NCBI GenBank assembly: GCA_963930645.1
Contig: OZ005660.1
Span: 249,820,731-249,884,730, forward strand
Direction: 5' to 3'
From: Salticus scenicus
Lineage: Eukaryota > Arthropoda > Arachnida > Araneae > Salticidae
Length of the DNA: 64,000 nucleotides
The notes under the pieces were generated by a model, which saw nothing but the letters and a program-made list of their open reading frames with translations, was not told the origin of the DNA and did no database searches. Each line of letters begins with the position of its first letter. Position 1 is the first letter of the stretch. Position numbers and translations under genes: made by a program. Of the stretch, positions 46,024 to 56,708 are shown piece after piece.

Positions 46024-47244
46024 CCACTTTGGCGAAAAATTGCCCGTTTGACATTTTACAAATATTCATTTTTCGTCGAGATTCTTCCATTCATTGAAGC
46101 AGGCTAAATTATTTATCCTTACTATAAAATTACATTCAGATGTAAAACAATTTATATAAACATTATCGAAGGCAATATGAAGTTTTAATATATAAATAGA
46201 TTGATTATTTTTCAAATTAATTTAGCATTATTTAATTAAAGGGAAAAAAATATATTTTAAAGAAAACTGATTTTTTCAGACAGAAAAAAAAAAAAAAAAA
46301 AAAAATCACAATTTTTCTGTTGATTACTCTCTTAAAAGTAAAAGTAAGAGATATAGGCTAAGTTTAAATACATCATAGGACAAAATACAAATAATAATAA
46401 AAGAAATATGAAGAATCATAAAGAAAATAATGGGATAATAATAGTGAATTTAAACTAAATTAAGCGCATCACAATATACACAAAGCACATTTATTCTTAT
46501 TATTATTTACCTACGTTAGTGAAAATTGTGTTATTGTTATTATTTTGTTTAAAATTGCTTTGATAATTAGTGATAACATTGATTATATATATATAAACCT
46601 CCAATTATTGTAGTTTTTGGAGATATTCAGACTGTTTTTCACCTTAACAAAATTCCTTAGATATATATATATATATATATTATAAACCTTTTCAAACATT
46701 TCACGGGATAAAAAAAATAAAAGAAGAAGAAATGGAATATTAATTAAAGACATTTCTTAATGAAAGCATACATTATATAACGATAATTCATTGATGAATT
46801 CCCCCTATAATCCATCAAAAACCAAAAATATAATACATATGTTTGATTTAGTTTTTATAAATTTGGTTTATAAATTTCAATAATTATAAAATATTTTCAC
46901 GTAATATGTAGTATATAAAAACAAATAATTTAATGTAGTCGAATACCCTAAATACTCTTATATAGTTTTGACAAGCATTATTTTAAAAATATTATTTCAA
47001 TTAATAATGTATTTACTTGCAGTAATATTCGGTATACCATTCTAGGCACCTTACTCTACATGCACCTAATAAAGATATAAGTTATTTTGGGGAGGATTAT
47101 CAAAATTATTTTTCTACATTTTTAGTTTGTCAATATCTTTTGCTTTGTTCAAAGCTTCATTTCTGTGTCTAATTGTTTATTGATTAATTCAAGTCTTCCT
47201 TACCGGTGTTTAATCATTGTAATGACAAATTATTATTGTATATA
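46024..47244. other. AT-rich stretch, no gene
   Basis: Poly-A 46285-46305, TA microsatellites near 46585 and 46660. No feature recognised. Confidence 0.4.
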
Positions 47245-47749
47245 TGTAGTGAGAGACTAGGAAGAGCACTGAGAAGTTATTATTACATTAATTAAAGTTT
47301 AATAAAAAAAAGATTAATATTTACATAATATTTACAAGATTTGACCACATAGGTCCAAAAAACTATTCCACTTAGGATTCGTTTCGAGTTAATCATATCG
47401 TAAAATAATTAAGCAACTTAGGCAGGCTATGTTAGCGATTACATATCCAAAACGTATCTCACTGTACACTAAGATAGTTCTTTTTTTCACGTAGAAAAGT
47501 CAAGAAGTAAAAAAAGTAAAAAGAACAATAAAAAAGAGAGTTCTGTTTCATCATAGCAGCCCGACCGGCTGTCTCCTGGATGATGCAGTCTGTTTCGCTT
47601 GCACCTGGGTAATTAATTTTATTACTTCTCTTCTCTCTCTGTTCAATGGTCCTACAGAATTCGGCTATCCTGCGACAGCTTCGACCTCGAAGTTGCAAGT
47701 CTGGGACTCATCAAGTCCATCCACCAAGGATCTGAAAAATACAAAAAAG

Positions 47750-47780
<31 letters not shown>

Positions 47781-47824
47781 AAGCGACAGAGAGATTCTAA
47801 AATATGATTTACACTATATATACA
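47245..47824 (-). repeat. Possible 3' LTR of the Ty3/gypsy element
   Basis: A TGTAGTGAGAG...TATATATACA segment of 580 bp lies directly past the integrase end and is bounded by TGT and ACA on either strand. There is no second LTR in the window for comparison and the polypurine tract (a run of A on the minus strand at ~47829-47841) is imperfect, so the limits are provisional. Includes a long poly-A (47746-47779). Confidence 0.35.
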
Positions 47825-47845
47825 ATAAAAAGTTTTTTTTTCTGT

Positions 47846-48937
47846 CTAATTGGACTTCGTCCATTTTTTAATCATATCTGCGGCAGTTGACGTTATATTT
47901 GGTCCTTCATGCTGACCAACTTTTTGAACATCGTATCTATCATTTGCCTTAACTTTTGTCACCTTATTGGGTCCAAAATATTTAATTCTTAGTTTGAGAC
48001 CTGATCCAAATTGGATACGTTGAATGGCAATTAGGTCCCCTATATGATACTTATGTGCTCTCTTGCGCTTTTTATCATATTGTTTTTTATTCTCTTCCTG
48101 AATTTTCTCGATAAATTGTTTAGCATCGTCTCTTAATTCTTCCCTGTCTTCCATGAACCTTTTTCTGTACTCTTCTTCTAAAAGACTTTTGACGAACAGA
48201 TCCTCTTTGTTTTTCATCTTAACTCCTGTTAGTAGTTGAAAAGGTGTTAACTTTGTACTCCTTGTCGTCGTGTTGTTCAATATTCTTTGTACAGTACTGA
48301 CATTCTTGTACCACTTAGTGGGATCTTCAATGGATAATTTGGACAAGACGGGTATTAGAGTCCTGTGCAAACGTTCGATTTGCCCATTTCCTCTTGGCAC
48401 TCCTGTCGTAATTGGAACGTGCTCGATGTTTTCCGCATGGCAATATTCTTCGAATTCATTAGATCGAAATGCACTTCCTTTGTCGGTTATAATTCGTGAT
48501 GGGTTTCCGAAGGTTGTTTGTTGAAGTTTCAGCTTATCTAAAGCTTCTTGTGCACTCGTGGTTTTGACCGGATATAACCAAACAAATTTTGTAAATCCGT
48601 CAATCACAGTGAAAATATGCTGATATTTTTTATTGGTAGATGGTAACAGTCCAATAAAATCAATATGATAGGAGCCTAGCGGTACATTTTCCTTCGGAAT
48701 AGGATTCAAGTATCCTTCCGGTTTTCCACTTTTCTTATTGCATAGAATACATTTCACGCAATTGGCTATAACATTTTCTATTTTCTTTCTCGCACCTGGA
48801 ATGTAAAAATCTCTTTTCACTATTTCTTCTGTCTTCGCTGAAGCAAAATGTCCTTTTTGATGTATTTGTCTTATTATTTCTGACTGCATATTTTCTGGTA
48901 CAACTAACAACTCTCTACCCGCATCATACCTGTACAA
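47846..48937 (-). pseudogene. gypsy integrase
   Basis: 363 codons open from MYRYDAGREL to KKWTKSN. Integrates the retrotransposon cDNA into the host genome in intact elements. Near residues 25-65 an H2C2 zinc-binding motif reads HQKGH then CVKC. The catalytic core has Asp in YHIDFIG, Asp in ITDKGSAF and Glu in GNGQIERLHR, with 35 residues between the last two, the D,D35E spacing. A GPY-like C-terminal module with FGPNKVTKV follows (near residue 325). This part is intact, but upstream, in the linker to RNase H, an in-frame stop (about 48954) separates it from the rest of pol. Confidence 0.9.
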
Positions 48938-49173
48938 TACATCATTTTTGACTAATTAATTGTCTTCTTTCCCATTTTCCATTAATTCTTTTATTACTCG
49001 TATATTTTCGTCATTGTTTTGAGAATTTGCTATTTTATGTGTTATCTCGTCATCTAAGGATTGAGTGTCGACAACATTTACATTTCTGCTTAAAGCATCT
49101 ACATGTTTCATTTGTGAAGCGGGTCTATGCATTATTTCATAGTCAAATTCCTCTAAAAGTAATGCTCAACGAG
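48938..49173 (-). pseudogene. gypsy RNase H-integrase linker
   Basis: In a shifted frame relative to the RT segment it encodes ARxALLLEEFDYEIMHR, where the W of the usual RARWA motif is a stop, and then HVDALSRN, the typical end of gypsy RNase H. A second stop is near 48954. So pol is broken at both ends of this segment. Confidence 0.75.
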
Positions 49174-50109
49174 CTATTTTAGGCGATAAGTCTGCTGAAA
49201 TGCCGAACAATCTGTGAATATCTTAAATTTTGTTCCTAGTAAATAATTTCTGAATTTTTTCAAAGCCTCAATCACTGCTAAAATTTCTAATTCATAACTA
49301 GGATACTTTTCCTGTTGCGCATTAGTTTTCTTGCTCATGTACTGGATTGGATGCATTTTCTCATCATCTTCTAATTGTAATAATACTGCACCGAACCCGA
49401 TACTGCTAGCATCCGAGTGTAATTCCAATTTAGGTCCTTGTCTAGAAAAATGAAGTTCTGGTTCACAACTCAGTATTTTCTTTAAATCCTGAAAAGCTTT
49501 CTTTTGTTCATGGCCAAACTGGAATTCGTTATTTTCTCTAAGGAGATCACTCAATGGTTTCGCGATTTTGGAATAATTTTTAATAAATATTCGAAAATAC
49601 CCTGTTAGACCTAAAAAGCTTTGAACTTGTTTAATGTTTTTAGGGGTGGGAAAATTTTCTACGGCCAGAGTTTCTGATGGCGAAGGCTTAATAGTACCGT
49701 TTTCAATTAGGTATCCCAAAAATTCTATCTTGCGTTTTAAAAATTGGCATTTCTTGAAATTTAAGTTTAATCCGTAGTTAGCAGCTGTTTCTAATACTAA
49801 TTGAAGTTTACGTATCCCTTCCTCTTCACTTTTTGATGGTATTATCAAGTCATCCACATAAATTATTACGGTTTTATCCCTAAGTATATCCTTGAATATA
49901 TGAAAAATATATCCCTCGAATACTGATGGACTTGTACACAACCCAAATGGTGCTTTTAAAAACTCGTATTGTCCCTCGTGAGTTACAAATGATGTATATT
50001 TAGTACTATCTTTTTCAATGTCAACATGAAAAAAAACATTTTTTAAGTCTAGTGTCGTAAATACACATGAATCTTCCAACTTATCGATTACATCTTCAAT
50101 AAGAGGCAA
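49174..50109 (-). pseudogene. gypsy reverse transcriptase and RNase H
   Basis: 311 codons. RT palm motifs: TTLDLKNVFFHV, PFGLCTSPSVF and the catalytic IIYVDDLII (YVDD at 49849-49860). The thumb/connection has FLGLTGYFRIFI. RNase H follows with LELHSDASSIGFGAVL and SYELEILAVIEALKKF, and KFKIFTDCSAF, giving its three acidic residues. The frame then runs out at a frameshift. Its N-terminal side is cut by the SINE at 50111. Confidence 0.9.
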
Positions 50110-50110
50110 C

Positions 50111-50334
50111 TGGTTGGTTGGTTGGAGGATTAAGGCCGATTGACTCCTTATGTGTCCTAGGCCTATAGGGGGAATGCCCTCCGTGGGGGTCTTTCTAAGG
50201 GGTCCTAGCCCGTATTTACGCGAGTTTCGGAGGAAACCACGGAAAACTCCGAACGGCTAGGTCGATGAGCGCGACCTGGGATCGAACCCGGCACCTCCCA
50301 TCTACCAGCTTTGAGCGCAGAACCGCTCGGCCGC
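50111..50334 (-). mobile_element. tRNA-derived SINE, intact, 224 bp, 10-bp target duplication
   Basis: Minus-strand head GCGGCCGAGCGGTTCTGCGC (A box of type II tRNA, Ser/Leu-like) and GGGTTCGATCCC (B box), a conserved core with TTTTCCGTGGTTTCCTCCGA, and a (CCAA)n tail. AAGAGGCAAC is duplicated exactly at 50101-50110 and 50335-50344. It inserted into the RT coding region of the gypsy element. It is a pol III transcript template mobilised by a LINE partner. Confidence 0.95.
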
Positions 50335-50344
50335 AAGAGGCAAC

Positions 50345-50637
50345 GGGAACCTGTCTTAAACGATTTCCTTATTCAGCCTACGGTAATCTACACAAATTCT
50401 AGTACTTCCATCTTTTTTCTTACTTAGTACAATTGGCGATGCGAAATCTGAGCAACTAGGTTTTATAATTTTTTGTTCAAGCCATTCTTGAATTTGTTTC
50501 TCTACAATAGCTTGTTCTGTTATGGGGAGGCGCCTAGCTCTCTGACATATAGGGATTTCATCATTTAAAATTATTTTCATTTTTACATCCGTGCTTTGTA
50601 TTTTATGTGGAGTGTACCCTGTAATCATGCGAATCAA
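50345..50637 (-). pseudogene. gypsy reverse transcriptase, N-terminal part
   Basis: Encodes ARRLPITEQAIVEKQIQEWL, IIKPSCSDFASPIVLSKKKD and STRICVDYRRLNKEIV, the fingers region of Ty3/gypsy RT. It continues directly into the segment at 50109 once the SINE is ignored, apart from a small shift. Confidence 0.9.
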
Positions 50638-50639
50638 CT

Positions 50640-51300
50640 GTTCACGTACATTAGCATTTAATATAGGCTAGCATTTAATATGGCTAGTATCTAAAATACC
50701 TTCTCTAGAGTCATCAATTATATCAACCATTAAATAATTAAAAATCTTCGGGTCGAAAGATAAATCGTCACTTTGACCGGAGGAAACATCTTTCGGTTTT
50801 GTTGTTTTTACGTTTCGCACATCTGACTCAAGGTTATACATTTCAAAAGGGGATATAACATTTCTAGAAACACAATGTTTTTCATTATTTTGAACCAGAT
50901 CAATTACATTTACACAATTAAATTCAATTTATCCTTTCGAAAAATTAAACTTTAAATTGGACAATATGTCCATGCCAATAATAGCAGAAAATTGTAAATC
51001 TTCTACAACAAAAAACATTAGTTTTAAGTAAAATGTCATCAACAGCTATATCTGCTATAAAATACCCTTTACATTTGACCGTATTTTTTCCTATACCTTT
51101 AATAAACATTTTACTATCTCTTAAATGTGGTGACCCTAGATCTTTATAATAACTTTCACTAATCAGTGTAATCTCGGAGCCAGTATCGATTACAGCTGGC
51201 CTAGAAATATCATTAATCTTTATAATCTTTTCGATCTTAGCATATGATTGATTTACAATATAGTTATAAACACTTTTTTCATTATTATCAATATGTTCCT
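50640..51300 (-). pseudogene. gypsy protease region
   Basis: AVIDTGSEITLISESYY contains the retropepsin active site DTG (51179-51187). About 50 codons later the frame shifts, and GMDILSNL (the second hydrophobic-GMD motif of retropepsins) is found in another frame near 50960-50985. Several stops follow toward the RT. A broken aspartic protease that would process the gag-pol polyprotein. Confidence 0.8.
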
Positions 51301-51350
51301 TTTAACTTTTAATTTACATTGCGAACTTATATGTCCATACTTAAAACAAA
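51301..51350 (-). pseudogene. gypsy gag zinc knuckle
   Basis: The minus strand reads KKC-stop-FCFKYGHISSQCK, a CCHC (C-x2-C-x4-H-x4-C) knuckle with one codon replaced by a stop. Confidence 0.75.
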
Positions 51351-51351
51351 A

Positions 51352-51954
51352 CTAACACTTTTTATTGGCAAAATAATCATTATTAGCATTATTACTATTT
51401 GGGTAAGCACGTAAGGTCGATTGTTTATTTCTCTGGTTCGAGTCTCTCGATACATTTTTCTTAACATTTTGTGCGTACATCTTGCTTTGTTTCGTTTCTA
51501 GATTTACTTCTGTTTTCCCGATGTTAAATCTAGCGCTTTCATAATCTTCTAATTTTTCGACTATTTTTTCTGTCGTTTTTAATCTGTGCCATTCGTCTAA
51601 ATAATGAGTCCGAATTTCTAACGGAGCTCTTCTCTTTAATTGATCTGAAACTATCAGTTCTTTTAGATCATTAAAATCGCATACTTTCAAACCTTCAATC
51701 TATTCTTCGAAAAAAAGATTAAGTTCAAAGGCGAAGTCTCGCCAAGTCGAATTGTTCTTTTTTCTATGAGATAAAAATTTCTGACGAAATTGCTCCGGTG
51801 TAAGCTTGAATCGCTTTAATAACATACTTTTAATATATTCATAATCATTCTCGGATTCAACTGGTACTCGTGTTACAATTTGTGCTATTTCCAAGGGAAG
51901 CAATCCCAAAATATGTGTTACGTAATCTTTTTTTTCTATATTCCCAACAAACAC
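51352..51954 (-). pseudogene. gypsy gag, N-terminally truncated
   Basis: Two pieces separated by one stop (about 51699): 51700-51954 includes HILGLLPLEIAQIVTRV and FKLTPEQFRQKFLSH, capsid-like helical sequence; 51352-51690 includes LIVSDQLKRRAPLEIRTHYL, a common gag C-terminal motif of arthropod gypsy elements. Coding similarity ends abruptly at 51954, replaced by a 52-bp minisatellite; the start of gag is lost. Confidence 0.75.
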
Positions 51955-51955
51955 G

Positions 51956-53075
51956 GAGGTAATGGCCCACTTGTGGCTATGTTACCTTTGGCCATAAGCA
52001 ACTTGTAGCGGCCCGCTATCGGTGGCCGTAACGGCAACGTAAAAAAAGTGTCACGCCGGCCTCAATACGGCCAAATTGAGTTTGGCCGTAAGTACAGTAA
52101 GCCGCCCGCCATCATGCCACTAATGGCTAACATAAATGAAAATTAGCCAAAACATGCCCATTATCATGCCATTAATGCTTAACATAAATGAAAGCTAGCC
52201 AGAATTTGCCCACCATCATGTCATTAATGGTCACAATAACTGAAAATTAGCCGAAAGATGCCCACCAACAAGCCACTAATGGTTGACAAATTGAAAAATT
52301 GGCCAAAAGTTGCCCACCATCATGCCATTAACAATTAATATTAAAGAAAATTAACTGAAAGATAGCCACCAACCAGCCACTAGTGGTTGATAAATATGAA
52401 AATTGGCCGTAAGTTATCCGTTATCAAGCCACTAATGGTTGACAAATATGAAAATTGGCCGCAAGTTACCCATTATCAAGCCACTAATGGTTGATAAACA
52501 TGAAAATTGGCCGAAAGTTACCCGTTATCAAGCCACTAATGGTTGACAATTATGAAAATTGGCCACAAGTTACCCGTTACCAGGCCTCTACTGGCTGGCA
52601 AACATGAAAATTGACCGCAAGTTGCCCGTTATCAAGCCACTAATGGTTGACAAATATGAAAATTAGCCGCAAGTTACCCGTTATCAAGCCACTAATGGTT
52701 GACAATTATGAAAATTGGCCACAAGTTACCCGTTACCAGGCCTCTACTGGCTGGCAAACATGAAAATTGACCGTAAGTTGCCCGTTATCAAGCCATTAAT
52801 GGTTGACAAATATGAAAATTGGCCGCAAGTTACCCGTTATCAAGCCACTAATGGCTGACAAATATGAAAATTGGCCGAAAGTTGCCCTCCATCATGCCGT
52901 TAACAGTTAACATCAATGAAAATTAGCTGAAAGTGGCCCGCCATCATATCATTAACAGCCATTATACATAAAAACTAACCGAAAGTTGCCAACCATCAAG
53001 CCACAAATGGTTAATATTAATAAAAATTGGCCAAAAGTTTCCCACAGTGTTACTAGCAATGGCCAAAGGTCAAAT
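51956..53075. repeat. Minisatellite, 52-bp period, about 20 units
   Basis: The unit contains GCCACTAATGGTTGACAAAT, ATGAAAATTGGCCGCAAGTT and ACCCGTTATCAA. Units between ~52370 and 52870 are nearly identical; outer units (52070-52370 and 52870-53060) are diverged. A three-unit (156-bp) higher-order block with the variant CCAGGCCTCTACTGGCTGG appears twice (52588 and 52737 area). 52 is not a multiple of 3, so no protein is encoded. ATGGCCAAAGGT near the right end (53058) is the complement of ACCTTTGGCCAT at the left (51982), suggesting the array is inside an element with inverted ends. Confidence 0.9.
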
Positions 53076-53084
53076 TATTCCACT

Positions 53085-53378
53085 GGAAAATTTGTTACCA
53101 GAATTATTCATCACTTAATTTTTTTGAAATTCCATTTTCACATTCAGAAAATTCACATCCATTAAATTAGTACTAATTTTCTGAAAAATTTATAAATTTT
53201 TCATATTTTATATTTAAAAATGTGAAAATTTAACTGTTTGTTTTAACTGTGAAACAAAATATAAAAAAAAATGAACTTACAAAACAGAGTACTAATTGTA
53301 TGGATGTGAATTTTCTGAATGAGAAAACAGAATTCAATGAAATGCATTATGTGAAGTCATTGTGGTAACAAATTTTCC
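53085..53378. repeat. Foldback element, ~95-bp arms
   Basis: Left arm from GGAAAATTTGTTACCA (53085) to about 53180 and right arm from about 53285 to TGGTAACAAATTTTCC (53378) are inverted copies; both include GAAAATTCACATCCAT. Centre ~105 bp. It lies directly right of the minisatellite. Confidence 0.75.
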
Positions 53379-53637
53379 AATAAAATAGCTTTGTTTTTCT
53401 CTGTCAGTGAACATAAGTATTATGATCTTAAAGTTATATATGGATTTGTTACAGTCATAAAATTGTTTTCAGAAGAGCAAAGTCTGCATTTCTGGTCAAT
53501 TTTCAATGAGGAGAACTATTAGTGGCGTATCTGTAAAAAATATGCTCAGAAAATGAGAGAAGCACTTCTGTAACATATAGAAATTTTCAATGTTTCACTC
53601 AACTACTGAGAATATTTTCAGAAAGCAAAAATTTAAT

Positions 53638-54150
53638 CTATAATAATAAAAGATGTTTGTCTCTCTGTCTGAGCATCTAAACGTTCAGCCCCTATTGAAC
53701 GCAGAACTACAATATTTGTCATACGGGTGCTCAGAAGCCTGCCTGAGTGCATAGTGAAAAAATAATTTAAAAATTTTAATTGGTTCCGGAGATATTAATT
53801 AAAATGTCGACCCATGTCAAATGAAAAGGCGATCTCAATGACTGAGAATTCACCGCGATTGCATAAAAATAGATATTTTAATGGAGTTAAAATCAGGAAA
53901 AGTGGAAAATAAATTAGAAATATTAGTTTGATTGTTACGAATTTGGCACAAAATGAAAGGGGATTTTTTTCCTAATCTAAGAGTGCAAGTGGCTTATCTC
54001 TACAGCAATTAGATTTTTTAAAATGAACTAAAGTATGAAATTTAGTTGCCAACAGGCAGTTATTTCATTTATCAAGGATTCTGCAGTGCCAGGTGCTAGA
54101 CATGCTGACTGACTATTCTTCCGGTCGGGAAAAATTGCTTTTGTTTTTCG
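53638..54150 (+). mobile_element. Possible Helitron 5'-end fragment
   Basis: TCTATAATAATAAAAGATGT at 53638, preceded by A, is a typical Helitron 5' start, followed by a CTCTCTGTCTGAGC stretch. No 3' hairpin-CTAG end was found downstream, so the length is a guess. Confidence 0.4.
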
Positions 54151-54566
54151 CCCACGTGACAAAGTACTGGAAATAAAAAAAAAAGCAGTTTTTGAATTTT
54201 TTCAATTTAAAATCGATCAAAAGCAGAACTTCGAAATTGCCCGTCATTATGGCTCACCTGTATGCAGTTAAAAAATCTAAAGTATAGCTTTAAAAATACA
54301 ATAAATAGACATATTTATTTAAATTCATTTTTATTTCATCTGTTAATGACACCAAAAGTTACTTTTATCAGAATATTATTGATTTTTTTTTTTTATGAAT
54401 TCGGTTGTAAAAAAGCAGGTTTTGGAATTCTTTTTACTTTTCAAAATAAAAATATTTAATTTTGCTGCATTTCAATGCATATGTGTGCAAAATTAACATT
54501 TCAAACACAGTAATTTATAAAAACTGATTACAATATCTGCGATACCCACCCTTAAGGCTGTACATC
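54151..54566. other. AT-rich stretch
   Basis: No gene or repeat boundary recognised. Confidence 0.4.
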
Positions 54567-54570
54567 AGTC

Positions 54571-54855
54571 AGATTCCCTCTCTCTTTCTTCTCATTTTAT
54601 TCAATGGGATTTTTGTTGCTCCGTTTTATAAAAATCTCATTCAAAAAATTAAATTTTTCGAATTCTGTTTCTTGAATATTACTCTTTGAACATGTTGTAT
54701 TTAAGCTTAGTGGGTAATTAAAAAAAAGAAAAAAAAATCACTTAGAGATCTAAACTTACTTCTAAGTTTACTTATTGAAATAAAATATTTAAATTGATTT
54801 TTTCGAAAAATTACTTACTAAGCTAAATGATGACCTGTTCAAAAAGTAATATTTA

Positions 54856-54896
<41 letters not shown>

Positions 54897-54988
54897 AGAT
54901 ATCGAAAAACTTTATTTTTGAATGAGATATCCTTTTGAAACGAAGCAACAAAAATCCCATTGGATAACATGGGAAGAGAGAAAGGGCT
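54571..54988. repeat. Inverted-repeat element ~420 bp with central poly-A
   Basis: CAATGGGATTTTTGTTGCTC (54602) is mirrored by GAAGCAACAAAAATCCCATTG at 54942, and CTCATTCAAAAA (54634) by TTTTTGAATGAG (54917). The outer ends include CCCTCTCTCTTTCTTC and GGAAGAGAGAAAGGG. The centre has a 35-A run (54861-54895). Confidence 0.7.
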
Positions 54989-54989
54989 C

Positions 54990-55732
54990 TTTTAATAAAT
55001 TAACAATGAAAAAGTATTTTCAAATGCAATATATAGCACTTGCATAAATCTCAGTTAAAATCCAGTGTTGATTGTAGCTCACAGTAGAGAATCTAAGCAT
55101 CAAATCTTTATTATAAAAAAAAAAGAAAAAGGAAGAAGCTTTACATGTTCTAATAAAATATAAAATTTTAACACTGCATTAAGAAATGAAATATTTACCA
55201 CAATTTAATCATGTTACATTATATATATGCAAATACTTTTCTCATTTTTAATAAGCAAGAGTGAACTGAAACTAGGCTCGTAAATACTAAATCTAACTGA
55301 AATAAATGTAAGACTACAACATTTTTTATAAATAATGCAAAAAATCCAAGGAGCTATAGCCAGATTCTCATGAAAAATGTTTGTAGACCTTTAAAAAAAA
55401 AAAAAAAAAAAAAAAAATCAACAAATATATTTTATTAGTTTTTTAATATTTAAATCACTTTTTTCTCTTTTAAATATTTTATTCTGATAGAACTATGCTG
55501 GAAAAGTCTTTTTTTTTTTTTTTTTTTAACTTACTATTAATAACAAATTAAAGAGAAAGTTCTTAAGTCGAACAATTTAATACTTAAAAAGGATATTTTC
55601 ATCTGTTCTTTTAAAAGTAAAATAGATGAAATGTCATCATGCAACAGTAGAATCTAACACACTTATGAGTCAATTGGCAATAGGATATATTAATTTTATT
55701 AGCTTAGTGCAGTTAGAAAGAAACATATAATT

Positions 55733-55765
<33 letters not shown>

Positions 55766-55995
55766 CATATTAAGCATTAACAAACAATTTAAAAATTTAA
55801 ACTAAAAGACTTAATAACTTGAGACTTTAAATGATTTTAAAGTCTCCCAAACAATTGACTGAGTTTTTCCTGTTTTTACAATAAACTGTGAAACTAACTG
55901 ATCTTTCCAAGTTTTCATTAAAATTACAGGTTCTGTAGCAACCCTGTCATTTTCTAAGTAAAAAAAAAAAAAAAAAAAAAAACTAACTTAAGCTT

Positions 55996-56031
<36 letters not shown>

Positions 56032-56708
56032 CTTTGCTTTGTAACAAACAAAAACCAGTAACTTCAAAAAATTTCATTTATTTTTTTCCACCTAGTTAAT
56101 AAGATACTTTTTCCAGAAATACTTTTTCCAGTTAATAAGATACTTTTTCCTTTTTTAAGTTACTTTTTCCAGATCTGATCCTCCTCACAGCAGCTAGAAA
56201 AAGAAAGAATAAAATAAATACTTATTTACATTAAAAAATCTTGACATGTGAAGCATACAATCTGTAATTAAAATACAATGCTTTTATGAGCTTTAAATGA
56301 TAGCTCAGTTTGTTCCCCTAATTTATTTCTTTTTTTACTCATATATTCTTCACATAATCATTAAAAAAAAAAAAAGTTTGTCAATATAAAGAAAACTATG
56401 GGATTCAAGAAAATTATATATATATATAAACATACTGTAAAATACTGCTCAAGCACCCCCTCAATCTTTCTTTGGAAGTCAGGATATGTTCAGAGAGAGG
56501 ACGGGTAAACAAAAAAATTGGCAAAAGTATAGAAATTAACAAATATTTTCCAGCTGAAATTAAATATGGTTAACCTACATTCAACAATCTGGAATAGATT
56601 GCTAAACTTTCCTTACTTCCAATAAATTGTTTTTAAAAAATTGCCGCTATTTTAGGAAGCTTATTACAGTGCCACCGCTATGACAGAAAACGTGAGACAT
56701 GTGACATA
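54990..56708. other. AT-rich stretch with long homopolymers
   Basis: Poly-A 55394-55417, poly-T 55510-55527 and 55738-55765, poly-A 55961-55982, (GT)14 at 56001-56028, and TACTTTTTCCAG repeated three times near 56104-56172. No gene. Confidence 0.5.
56001..56028. repeat. (GT)14 microsatellite
   Basis: Uninterrupted GT dinucleotide repeat. Confidence 0.98.

Larger units (their letters stand above)
47245..51954 (-). mobile_element. Degraded Ty3/gypsy retrotransposon, 5'-truncated
   Basis: Minus-strand order gag (part), CCHC knuckle, protease, reverse transcriptase, RNase H, integrase is the Ty3/gypsy order. Several stops and frameshifts plus a SINE at 50111-50334 make it inactive. The gag N-terminus, primer-binding site and 5' LTR are missing: homology stops at 51954 where a minisatellite starts. 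Confidence 0.9.

Noticed and set aside
47459..47698. 79-codon minus-strand frame past the integrase
   Set aside because: Lies within the presumed LTR, downstream of the integrase, and shows no envelope-like or other domain.
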